From Psychrobacillus glaciei (GTDB lineage: Bacteria > Bacillota > Bacilli > Bacillales_A > Planococcaceae), in the NCBI RefSeq assembly GCF_008973485.1, contig NZ_CP031223.1, forward strand, positions 1,054,001 through 1,118,000: DNA of 64,000 nucleotides, written 5' to 3'. The notes beneath the pieces were generated by a model, which worked only from the letters and a program-made list of their open reading frames with translations, was not told the DNA's origin and searched no databases. Made by a program: the position numbers and the translations under genes. This document shows positions 55,863 through 64,000 of the stretch, in pieces (within the stretch, counting starts at the first letter, position 1; each line of letters starts with the position of its first letter).

Positions 55863-58800
55863 TTGTCATTAAGAATTGTAAGTGGACGATCGGGAACAGG
55901 TAAAACAAAGTTTATGCAACAGGAAATAATTGATACTTTACAGGCGGCACCTATTGGAGATCCGTTATTTTATATTGTACCTGACCAAATGTCATTTTCT
56001 AGTGAGTATACACTTGCAGCAGATTCAGGACTTGCGGGTTTAATACGGGCCCAAGTAACGACATTTAAACGGTTAGCTTGGCGAGTATTGCAGGAAACAG
56101 GAGGCATTGCCAAAGAGGAAATTAGCGGGTTTGGATATCGAATGCTAATCCGAAGCTTGCTAGAAGATAATAAAGATCAATTCAAATTATTTAAAAGAGC
56201 AGCATCAAAACGAGGATTCACCGATCAAATTGAAGTACTTTTGAAGGAATTTAACCGATACTGTTTAGATTATGAAACGATGTCCCATATACTAAATTAT
56301 TTAGAAAATGTACAAGCTCCAAAAACATTAATGGATAAATCGTCTGATTTAGTCATGATGCTCGATTTGATGGAGCAAAAGTTGGGAACGAGCTATATAG
56401 ACGGAGAAGGGTATTTAACATTACTCGCACAAAAAATTAAAGACTCCTCGCTGCTCGAAACGACGGAAATTTATATAGATGGATTTACTTCTTTTACAAC
56501 GAGAGAGTTGGAAATAATTCAAGCATTAATGAAAAAGGTAAAACGTATTACGATAGCACTTCCAATGGAATCGCTTGCAGATGCATTAGATGAGCAGTCC
56601 TTATTTTATCAACCTGCAACTACATGTAATAGACTCCTAGATATTGCAAGTGTGGAAAAAGTGGATGTAGAAGCGACCGTGCATCAAACAAATCAAAAAC
56701 GTTTTGTTTCGAAAGAATTAGCCCATATCGAAGTAGACTTCGATAAGCTTCCACCTCAAGAAATTCTAACAGAAGGTAATCTTCAACTAACAGAAGCAGC
56801 AAATCGACGTGCGGAAGTTCATGCAGTAGCACGGAATATGCGGGCGCTTATGCAACAAAAGGATGTTCGATATAAAGAAATGGCGATTTTACATCGTGAA
56901 GCGGAAGCTTACGAAGGACTAATCGAAACTATTTTTGCGCAATACGATATTCCTGTGTTTATTAGCCAGAAAAAAACGATGTTACATCATCCACTAATCG
57001 AATTAAGTCGTTCTGTATTGGAAATCATTCGCACGGATTGGAAGTATGAGCCGATGTTCCGGGCAATTAAAACGGATCTGTTTTTCCCATTAAATGCTCC
57101 CAAGAGGGCCTGGAGAGAAAGGGCGGATCGATTAGAAAATTTTGTTCTGTCTTTCGGCATATACGGAGACAGATGGTTCGATGACCGGTGCTGGATATAT
57201 AAAAAATATCGTGGCCTTGAATTTTATTCGAAAGTTCAAACGGATGAAGAGTTAAGTATTCAAGCGGATATTCATACAGTTAGAGATTTAGTAGTGAATC
57301 CCTTAAAAACGCTGGCAGAAAAGCTAGAAGGAAGTAAGACGGGAATTGAAATTGCTACAGCCTTATTTACATTTATGGACACATTGCAAGTTTACGATAA
57401 GTTGCAAGTCTTAAAGGAAACAGAAGAGGAAGAAGGGCAATTATTACTTGCAACTGAACATGAGCAAGCATGGAATGAATGGATCAATGTACTAGATCAA
57501 TTCGTTTTAATGTTTGGGGAAAAAGATATGACACTCGAAGAAGCTTCGAAAATTTTAGAAGAAGGATATGACCAGTTAACCTTTTCTCGAATTCCACCGA
57601 CAGTCGATCAAGTAGTTGTCGCAAATTTAGATATCGCAAGAATTTCGGATATAAAGGCTGTTTTTGTTCTTGGGGTAAATGACGGTGTATATCCAAAAAG
57701 AATGGATCATGAAGGGCTACTCTCGGACACAGAACGCGAATGGTTCGCTCAAATTGGTTTTGAGTTAGCTCCGACCTCCAAAATGCGTTTACTGGATGAA
57801 AACTATTTAGTATATAAAGCATTCACTGCTGCATCCGAATATTTATATGTGTCTTATCCGATTGCAGATAGTGAAGGGAAAGCAATGCTTCCTTCGATGT
57901 ATATAAAAAAACTTCAGCAAATGGTAGGAAATGTCCAAGTCAATATTGCAGTAATGGATCCGAGCGATTCCACAGAGACTGTTTTTGATTTATCTACCAT
58001 TAGTCACCCCAGAACTACATTACCTTATGTCGTTATGCAACTTAGGGAAGCGTTGGAGACAGGGGAACTTTCGGAAGTTTGGCAATCCATATATCGCTAT
58101 TATATGGATGATCCTTATTGGTCAAAATTATTGAATAGGATTGTAAAGCCACTTATTCATGGCAATAAAACCGAAAGACTTACGCAGAATATGACATCTG
58201 CTCTTTACGGTGAAACGATGATCTCTAGTGTATCACGCGTAGAAAAATATTATAGTTGTCCCTTTGCTCATTTTGCCGCCTACGGATTAAAGTTAGAGGA
58301 ACGTGCAGAATATCGTTTGGAAGCACCTGCAATGGGTGATTTATTTCATGCTGCATTAAAATGGATTTCGGATGAAACCAATCGATTAAATTTAATCTGG
58401 GGCGAGCTTTCGAGAGCACAGTGTATGCAACTTGCAAAACAAGCAGTCGATCATATTGTGCCAATCTTTGTCCACCAGTTATTGTTAAGTACGAATCGCT
58501 ATCGTTATATCCAACGAAAACTAGAACAAATTGTCGCTTCTACACTCATTGCATTAAGTAAGCATTCTAATGTCTCCGGGTTCGTTCCTATTGCAGTGGA
58601 AGCAGGATTTGGTCCTGGGGAAGCTTTACCCGCTTTAGAAATTGGCCTTAAGCATCACAGAAAAATGCAGTTGCGTGGAAGAATTGACCGAGTAGACGCG
58701 GCAAATGTGAACGGGAATATGTACGTACGAATCGTGGATTATAAATCTTCTAAAAAAGGCATTGATTTGAACGAAGTGTATCACGGTTTATCCCTGCAAA

Positions 58801-59357
58801 TGTTAACATATTTAGATATCGCGATAGAAAATGCGCCAATTTGGTTACAGGAAGAAGCACAGCCTGCAGGTGTTTTATATGTACATTTGCATAATCCTTT
58901 TATTCAATCGAAAAAAGAAATGGCAGAAGCAGAGTTAGAAGATGCTATTTATAAATCGTATAAAATGAATGGCTTGTTACTAGATGAACCAGAAGTCATT
59001 ATGGAAATGGATGAACAAATAGAAGGATTTTCAAAAGTAATACCAGTACGAATGAATAAAGATGGAAAACTATCAAAGGCGTCATCGAAAGTGGTGGACC
59101 AAGGAGATATGAAACTGCTCCAATCATTCGTACGAAAAAAACATGAACAGGCAGGAAATGGGATGAATGCAGGTGACACTCGTGTTTATCCGTATCGTTT
59201 AAAAGATAAGATGCCTTGTACGTATTGTTCGTATCGAAGTGTATGTCAGTTTGATCCACAAGATCCGAACCAATCAATACGTCAATTAAAAGCAGAACAA
59301 CCAGAAATAGTGACGGAAAAAATACGAGGGGAGATGGGTACAAGTGAACATTCCTAA
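55863..59357 (+). CDS. addB: ATP-dependent helicase/deoxyribonuclease subunit AddB
   Basis: AddB of 1164 residues (B. subtilis 1166). Walker A GRSGTGKT (8-15) starts the protein. The C-terminal RecB-like nuclease domain has IVDYKSS. Iron-sulfur cluster cysteines occur in YSCPFAHF and in CTYCSYRSVC near the end. With AddA it resects double-strand breaks for RecA loading, the Gram-positive RecBCD equivalent. The frame is open from 55806, but TTG at 55863 with AGGTGCG upstream gives the family start MSLRIVSGRSGTGKT. It overlaps addA by 14 nt. Confidence 0.95.
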   Translation: MSLRIVSGRSGTGKTKFMQQEIIDTLQAAPIGDPLFYIVPDQMSFSSEYTLAADSGLAGLIRAQVTTFKRLAWRVLQETGGIAKEEISGFGYRMLIRSLLEDNKDQFKLFKRAASKRGFTDQIEVLLKEFNRYCLDYETMSHILNYLENVQAPKTLMDKSSDLVMMLDLMEQKLGTSYIDGEGYLTLLAQKIKDSSLLETTEIYIDGFTSFTTRELEIIQALMKKVKRITIALPMESLADALDEQSLFYQPATTCNRLLDIASVEKVDVEATVHQTNQKRFVSKELAHIEVDFDKLPPQEILTEGNLQLTEAANRRAEVHAVARNMRALMQQKDVRYKEMAILHREAEAYEGLIETIFAQYDIPVFISQKKTMLHHPLIELSRSVLEIIRTDWKYEPMFRAIKTDLFFPLNAPKRAWRERADRLENFVLSFGIYGDRWFDDRCWIYKKYRGLEFYSKVQTDEELSIQADIHTVRDLVVNPLKTLAEKLEGSKTGIEIATALFTFMDTLQVYDKLQVLKETEEEEGQLLLATEHEQAWNEWINVLDQFVLMFGEKDMTLEEASKILEEGYDQLTFSRIPPTVDQVVVANLDIARISDIKAVFVLGVNDGVYPKRMDHEGLLSDTEREWFAQIGFELAPTSKMRLLDENYLVYKAFTAASEYLYVSYPIADSEGKAMLPSMYIKKLQQMVGNVQVNIAVMDPSDSTETVFDLSTISHPRTTLPYVVMQLREALETGELSEVWQSIYRYYMDDPYWSKLLNRIVKPLIHGNKTERLTQNMTSALYGETMISSVSRVEKYYSCPFAHFAAYGLKLEERAEYRLEAPAMGDLFHAALKWISDETNRLNLIWGELSRAQCMQLAKQAVDHIVPIFVHQLLLSTNRYRYIQRKLEQIVASTLIALSKHSNVSGFVPIAVEAGFGPGEALPALEIGLKHHRKMQLRGRIDRVDAANVNGNMYVRIVDYKSSKKGIDLNEVYHGLSLQMLTYLDIAIENAPIWLQEEAQPAGVLYVHLHNPFIQSKKEMAEAELEDAIYKSYKMNGLLLDEPEVIMEMDEQIEGFSKVIPVRMNKDGKLSKASSKVVDQGDMKLLQSFVRKKHEQAGNGMNAGDTRVYPYRLKDKMPCTYCSYRSVCQFDPQDPNQSIRQLKAEQPEIVTEKIRGEMGTSEHS

Positions 59358-62300
59358 TATGCCAGAAGATTTAACATGGACTCCTGCACAGTGGAAGGCT
59401 ATTTGGGCTAGTGGTTCAGATGTGCTTGTTTCTGCAGCAGCTGGTTCTGGTAAAACAGCCGTTTTAATCGATCGCCTTATTCAAAAAGTAATTGCGAAAG
59501 ATAATCCGATAAACGTCGACGAATTACTCGTCGTGACATTTACCAATGCGTCAGCCGCTGAAATGCGTCACCGAATGGGTGAGGCATTAGAAAAAGCAAT
59601 TGCACTGGATCCATCATCTGCTCATCTTCGTAAACAGTTGAGTCTGTTAAATAAAGCGCAAATTTCTACGCTCCATTCATTTTGTTTAAATATCGTTCGT
59701 CAGTACTCCTATATGTTGACGATTGATCCGGGATTCCGAATCGCAAATGAAACCGAAGCGGCATTAATGCGAGATGATATTTTAGCAGAAGTATTGGAAG
59801 AAGCTTATCATGTAGATGACCCAGAACCAATGTACCGACTTTCGGACAGTTTTACATCTGACCGAGATGACCAGTCGATTGAGACGATGATTGAAAAGTT
59901 ATATACGTATGCACGGGTGCATCCAGAACCGAAGAAATGGTTACTTGCTATTCCAGAAGCATATAATTTAAGTGAAGCAGCTTCAATTGATGGGCTTCCA
60001 TTTATTGGCCCATTAAAGCTGTCGATTGTTCATCAGTTGGAAGAAGCGATTGCGGTGACGGAAGAAATTCGTAAGCTAACGAATTTACCGAATGGACCAG
60101 CCCTCTTAGCAGAAACAGCAGTGAAGGACCAACTCATGATACAAGAAGCGATTTCGTTGATGAAAAATGAGTCTTGGCGAGATGTGTTTCATTATTTTCA
60201 AAGCTTGTCATGGGGAAAAGCTGCGACCATCAAAAAAGACTCTTGTGACGAGATACTGAAAAAACAAGCGACAGATAAACGAACGAAAGTAAAAAAAATT
60301 GTCAACGAATTAAAAGAGAATTTTTTCACGCGAACTCCTGAACGATTATTAGAGGAAATGAGACTGATGGCCCCACAACTCAAAACTTTGGTCGATTTAG
60401 CAGTTACATATGGAGAGAGATATTCTGCTGCTAAAAATGATAAAGGGCTGGTCGATTTCTCAGATTTAGAGCATTATGCACTGGAAATATTAAGTGTCCG
60501 TGAAGAAAATGGAGAGTTAGGTCCCTCTGAGATCGCAAAAGAGTATCAAGCTCGTTTCAAAGAAGTATTAGTAGATGAATACCAAGATACAAATAGACTG
60601 CAAGAAACTATTTTGCAATTCGTTAAAAGTGGGGACGAGCAGACGGGCAATATGTTCATGGTTGGTGATGTGAAACAATCCATTTATCGTTTTCGTTTAG
60701 CAGAACCGATGCTATTTTTAGGAAAGTATCTTCTATTTAACGAAATACCCATTGACTCGGGTGTGAAAATTGATTTAAACGCAAACTTTAGAAGTCGTAA
60801 AGAAGTGTTACATGCTACGAATTATATTTTCCAGCAAATCATGGGAGAAAGTGTAGGGGAAATAAATTACGATGATGCTGCTTCGTTAAAACCCCAAGCA
60901 CCCTATGACGAAAGTGAAGCAACTGTTGAACTAGCACTTTTATATGAGGTAGAGGACGGTAGTGCGGAAGATTCGGAAGATGAAGTTGTAATCGCGGAAG
61001 AAGAGTTAAAAAAATCGCAAGCAGAAGCTCGTTATATCATTTCTAAAATTAAACAAATGATGGAGACAGGAGCATCTGTTTACGATCCGTGGAAAAAAAC
61101 AACTCGTCCTATTCAATATAGTGATATTGTCATCTTAATGCGTTCGATGACTTGGTCTCAAGAAGTAACTGATCAATTTAAAGAAGCGGGAATTCCATTA
61201 TATGCCGAGTTATCGAAAGGTTATTTTGAAGCAATTGAAGTACTTATTATGCTCCATACTCTTCGAACAATTGATAACCCTTACCAAGATATTTCGTTAG
61301 CTGCTGTTCTGCGTTCGCCTTTCGTTGGATTAACGGAGTCGGAACTTGCACTTATTCGTTTAGCTGCTCCGAAAGATCCATTTTATGAAGCATTAAAATT
61401 ATATATTGCTGGAAGAGGCGGGATGTCAGCGGAAACGGAGGAAAAACTGCAACGTTTTGTCCTGCAGTTTGAAGATTGGCGAAATCTAAGTAGAAGAGGT
61501 TCACTTGCGGATTTGATTTGGCGAATTTATTTGGATACGAATTATTATGAAATGGTAGGATCTATGCCTAACGGGAAGCAGCGCCAAGCTAACTTACGTA
61601 TTTTACATGACCGTGCAGTAGATTATGAGAAGACTTCTTTTAGAGGGCTATTTCGCTTTTTACGTTTCATCGATCGTATGCGAAAACGTGGAGATGATTT
61701 GGGAGCAGCACGTGCTATTAGTGAAAAAGAAAATGTTGTACGTTTAATGACGATTCACTCTTCAAAAGGATTAGAGTTTCCTATCGTTTTTCTTGGAGGA
61801 ATGGGAAGACCGTTTAACCAAATGGACTTTAACGAAGCTTATTTATTTGATCAGTCGTTCGGACTTGCCGTAAAAGCAATTGACCCTGATAAACGAATTT
61901 CCTTTACTTCCTTGCCATTCTTGGCGATGAAAGAAAAGAAACAAATGGAGTTAAAAGCCGAAGAAATGCGTGTTTTATATGTTGCAATGACTAGAGCGAA
62001 AGAGCATTTATTCCTTATTGCTTCTATAAAAGATTTAGCAAAGACGCTCGATAAATGGGAGGATGCACAATCCGTTTTAGCAGATGAAATGTTACCTGGA
62101 TATATGCGTGCAAAAGCAAAAGGTTATTTGGATTGGATTGGTCCTGCAATTGCGAGACATGCGGATTATAAACAAATTGCAGAAGTAATAAAAGCAAACG
62201 TTGTGGAAAGTGAGTCTAAATGGAAAATTGTCACAAAATGTATAGACGAGTTGAAACAGCGTGCGGAAGTAGAAGTTACAGAAAAAAGACCATTGGATGC

Positions 62301-63042
62301 ATTATTTGTGAAAGATACCTTACCTTCCTTACCAACTATAAAAGCTCGTTTTGATACACCATATCCTTTTGAACTTTCTACACATAAACGTTCGAAACAA
62401 GCCGTTAGTGAAATAAAGAAACTGCAGTTGTTAGAAGCTAGAGAAGATCAAGATTATTTCCAAATGGGTAACACTGCTAAGAAAATGACTCAAATTGCAA
62501 CGCGGCCTTTTTTCCTTCAACAAGCAAAACTAACAGGAGCAGAGGCCGGAACAGCTGTTCATGCATTTATGCAAAACGTTGATTTAAGTGAAATAAAAAC
62601 GGTTGATCAAGTGGCTGCCTTTGCGGAAACGCTTGTCCAAAAAGAAATATTAACAAAAGCAGAACAAAAGGCAATTGATCTGAAGAAAATGGTTCCATTC
62701 TTTCATTCTGAAATAGCAGAGCGACTAAAAAAAGCGAAAGAAATTATGCGTGAGTTTCCGTTCACCTACTCTTTAAAAGATGAAGACGGTGATAGCCAAA
62801 TAATTCAAGGTGTGGTGGACTGCTTGTTTTTAGAAGAGGACGGACGATGGGTATTACTTGATTACAAGACTGACCGTGTGCAACATTTAATAGCAAATGA
62901 AACTCATTTAATAGAAGAGATGAAAAAACGATATAATATCCAACTTTCGCTTTATGCACAAGCAATCGAAGCTATTATGAAAGTAGAGATAAAAGAGAAA
63001 GTGCTTTATTTATTTGATATAGACAAAACGGTTACATTCTAG
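59344..63042 (+). CDS. addA: ATP-dependent helicase/nuclease subunit AddA
   Basis: UvrD/Rep-family helicase-nuclease of 1232 residues (B. subtilis 1232). The Q-motif WTPAQWKAIW, Walker A SAAAGSGKTAVL, motif II VDEYQDTN, motif III GDVKQSIYRFR and motif VI VAMTRAKEHL are all visible. The C-terminal nuclease has GTAVHAFMQ and VLLDYKTD. It is the 3'-5' motor of the AddAB complex and responds to Chi. The start is GTG at 59344, inside the end of addB, with GAGGGGAG. The DUF418 gene follows after 11 bp. Confidence 0.96.
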   Translation: MNIPNMPEDLTWTPAQWKAIWASGSDVLVSAAAGSGKTAVLIDRLIQKVIAKDNPINVDELLVVTFTNASAAEMRHRMGEALEKAIALDPSSAHLRKQLSLLNKAQISTLHSFCLNIVRQYSYMLTIDPGFRIANETEAALMRDDILAEVLEEAYHVDDPEPMYRLSDSFTSDRDDQSIETMIEKLYTYARVHPEPKKWLLAIPEAYNLSEAASIDGLPFIGPLKLSIVHQLEEAIAVTEEIRKLTNLPNGPALLAETAVKDQLMIQEAISLMKNESWRDVFHYFQSLSWGKAATIKKDSCDEILKKQATDKRTKVKKIVNELKENFFTRTPERLLEEMRLMAPQLKTLVDLAVTYGERYSAAKNDKGLVDFSDLEHYALEILSVREENGELGPSEIAKEYQARFKEVLVDEYQDTNRLQETILQFVKSGDEQTGNMFMVGDVKQSIYRFRLAEPMLFLGKYLLFNEIPIDSGVKIDLNANFRSRKEVLHATNYIFQQIMGESVGEINYDDAASLKPQAPYDESEATVELALLYEVEDGSAEDSEDEVVIAEEELKKSQAEARYIISKIKQMMETGASVYDPWKKTTRPIQYSDIVILMRSMTWSQEVTDQFKEAGIPLYAELSKGYFEAIEVLIMLHTLRTIDNPYQDISLAAVLRSPFVGLTESELALIRLAAPKDPFYEALKLYIAGRGGMSAETEEKLQRFVLQFEDWRNLSRRGSLADLIWRIYLDTNYYEMVGSMPNGKQRQANLRILHDRAVDYEKTSFRGLFRFLRFIDRMRKRGDDLGAARAISEKENVVRLMTIHSSKGLEFPIVFLGGMGRPFNQMDFNEAYLFDQSFGLAVKAIDPDKRISFTSLPFLAMKEKKQMELKAEEMRVLYVAMTRAKEHLFLIASIKDLAKTLDKWEDAQSVLADEMLPGYMRAKAKGYLDWIGPAIARHADYKQIAEVIKANVVESESKWKIVTKCIDELKQRAEVEVTEKRPLDALFVKDTLPSLPTIKARFDTPYPFELSTHKRSKQAVSEIKKLQLLEAREDQDYFQMGNTAKKMTQIATRPFFLQQAKLTGAEAGTAVHAFMQNVDLSEIKTVDQVAAFAETLVQKEILTKAEQKAIDLKKMVPFFHSEIAERLKKAKEIMREFPFTYSLKDEDGDSQIIQGVVDCLFLEEDGRWVLLDYKTDRVQHLIANETHLIEEMKKRYNIQLSLYAQAIEAIMKVEIKEKVLYLFDIDKTVTF

Positions 63043-63053
63043 GAGGAAAAAAA

Positions 63054-64000
63054 TTGTTGATTCGTCCAACAGCGGTGAAAGAACGTGTTATTTCGATTGA
63101 TGTGATGAGAGGATTTGCACTTCTAGGTATTTTTATCGTCAATATGCTGTTTTTTCATTCTCCGTATATTTATTTTAATCCGTATACTTGGTTTCACTTT
63201 CCAGGTGATCATGAAACCTATATGTGGATTGATATCTTCATACAAAGCAGTGTATATCCCTTGTTTGCGATGTTATTTGGATACGGACTTTCCATGCAGT
63301 TTATGAAAACAAAGGAGAGAGGTACTTCCTTTGCGAAGTTAGCAGTACGAAGACTGTCAGTACTGCTATTAATTGGATGCGTTCACGCGTTTCTTATTTG
63401 GTCGGGAGATATTCTAATCACCTATGCGCTTGCAGGTTTTGTCCTTTTAGTCATGATTCGTTTAAAGCCGATTTGGTTGTTTTTTATAAGTGCGGTTTTA
63501 TTTTTACTTCCAAATGGTCTATTTCATGGATTAATCTATTTAATAGCAAAAGCCGATCCGAATAGTGTCATCATTTATACAGGTATTCAAGAGATTGAAT
63601 CTTCTGTTGCTGCATATGCACATGGTTCGTGGGTCGACATTTTCTGGCAACGCTTAAATGATTGGTTATATATGACTCAAAATGGAGCAATTATTATTGT
63701 CATGTTATTTACGATTGTGCCGTTTTTATTGATAGGAGCGGCGGCTGCAAAGCTTAAGTTAATCGAACGAGCGCGCGAATTAAAAGTATTTTGGATTGTA
63801 ACGATTCTCCTAACGCTAATTGGTGGAACTGCTATTAAGTGGATTCCTTACTTAACGGAAGCAAATATGTTCACCGTTTCGGTCCAGGATACTTTTGGTG
63901 GGCCTTTACAAGCAATCGCATACGCGGGAATCATTGCCCTTATTTGCACTGTCCCTATTATGCAAAAATTACTTTCTCCATTTGCAAAAGCAGGACGTAT
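63054..64000 (+). CDS. DUF418-family membrane protein, truncated by the window end
   Basis: The first 315 codons of a multi-spanning membrane protein that runs off the window. The family N terminus is clear: RVISIDVMRGFALLGIFIVNM. Then YPLFAMLFGYGLSMQF, a basic loop, LLLIGCVHAFLIWSGDILITYALAGF and many hydrophobic segments follow. DUF418 proteins (B. subtilis YeiB/YxaH type) are of unknown function. The start is TTG at 63054, 7 nt after AGGAGG at 63041-63046; TTG 63057 is possible. The short gap to addA suggests co-transcription. Confidence 0.88.
   Translation, partial: MLIRPTAVKERVISIDVMRGFALLGIFIVNMLFFHSPYIYFNPYTWFHFPGDHETYMWIDIFIQSSVYPLFAMLFGYGLSMQFMKTKERGTSFAKLAVRRLSVLLLIGCVHAFLIWSGDILITYALAGFVLLVMIRLKPIWLFFISAVLFLLPNGLFHGLIYLIAKADPNSVIIYTGIQEIESSVAAYAHGSWVDIFWQRLNDWLYMTQNGAIIIVMLFTIVPFLLIGAAAAKLKLIERARELKVFWIVTILLTLIGGTAIKWIPYLTEANMFTVSVQDTFGGPLQAIAYAGIIALICTVPIMQKLLSPFAKAGR

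Overview
The window is an AT-rich chromosomal segment of an endospore-former-type Firmicute. Gene order and protein families point to Bacillaceae/Planococcaceae, something like Psychrobacillus, Lysinibacillus or Sporosarcina; the genus is an inference. Evidence: degS-degU, comFA-comFC, yvyF-flgM-flgN-flgK-flgL-yviE-fliW-csrA-hag-flaG-fliD-fliS-fliT and hpf-secA-prfB-cccB-ftsEX-ctpB-minJ-csbA occur in the order known from the Bacillus subtilis chromosome. Other support is sigma-D-like promoters, a T-box leader, AGGAGG ribosome binding sites and frequent TTG/GTG starts.

Layout. 1-3 kb: end of degS, degU, a NERD-domain gene and a lipoprotein. 3-5.5 kb: competence genes comFA-comFC and yvyF. 5.7-15.5 kb: late flagellar genes, including the FliW-CsrA-Hag homeostasis circuit with a CsrA-type hairpin in the hag leader. 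15.7-21 kb: an EAL protein with a degenerate GGDEF domain, a LysM-NlpC/P60 hydrolase, a chemoreceptor and a small membrane protein. 21.9-33.3 kb: a branched-chain amino acid block, ilvD then a T-box and ilvB-ilvN-ilvC-leuA-leuB-leuC-leuD-ilvA; the terminal ilvA lacks the ACT-type regulatory domain. 33.6-38.6 kb: a catechol-2,3-dioxygenase-like protein, an SDR, a second chemoreceptor, a second NlpC/P60 hydrolase and a PilZ protein. 38.7-52.8 kb: hpf, secA, prfB (with its programmed +1 frameshift), a YitT-family gene, cccB, ftsE-ftsX-M23 peptidase, a ResA-like thioredoxin, ctpB, minJ and csbA. 52.9-54.7 kb: azlC-azlD (minus strand) and a VTT-family membrane protein. 55.8-64 kb: addB-addA and a truncated DUF418 gene. 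Compared with B. subtilis, about 23 kb (15.5-38.6 kb) separates fliT from hpf.

The main unexplained feature is a family of intergenic arrays. Short words (TTGCG, GGTTGCT or AATCGGTC depending on the array) recur at exactly 21-bp start-to-start spacing, two turns of B-DNA, while the DNA between words is mostly unconserved. I found nine arrays. The two largest have unrelated spacers but the same higher-order plan: four words 21 bp apart, a 40-bp step, total 103 bp. All lie between transcription units, never inside genes or operons. Other non-coding structure includes three copies of a larger dispersed element (two inverted around 55 kb), a REP-like hairpin between leuA and leuB, a perfect 48-bp palindrome over the leuC stop codon followed by a structured element, and a near-identical terminator hairpin used at two distant loci.
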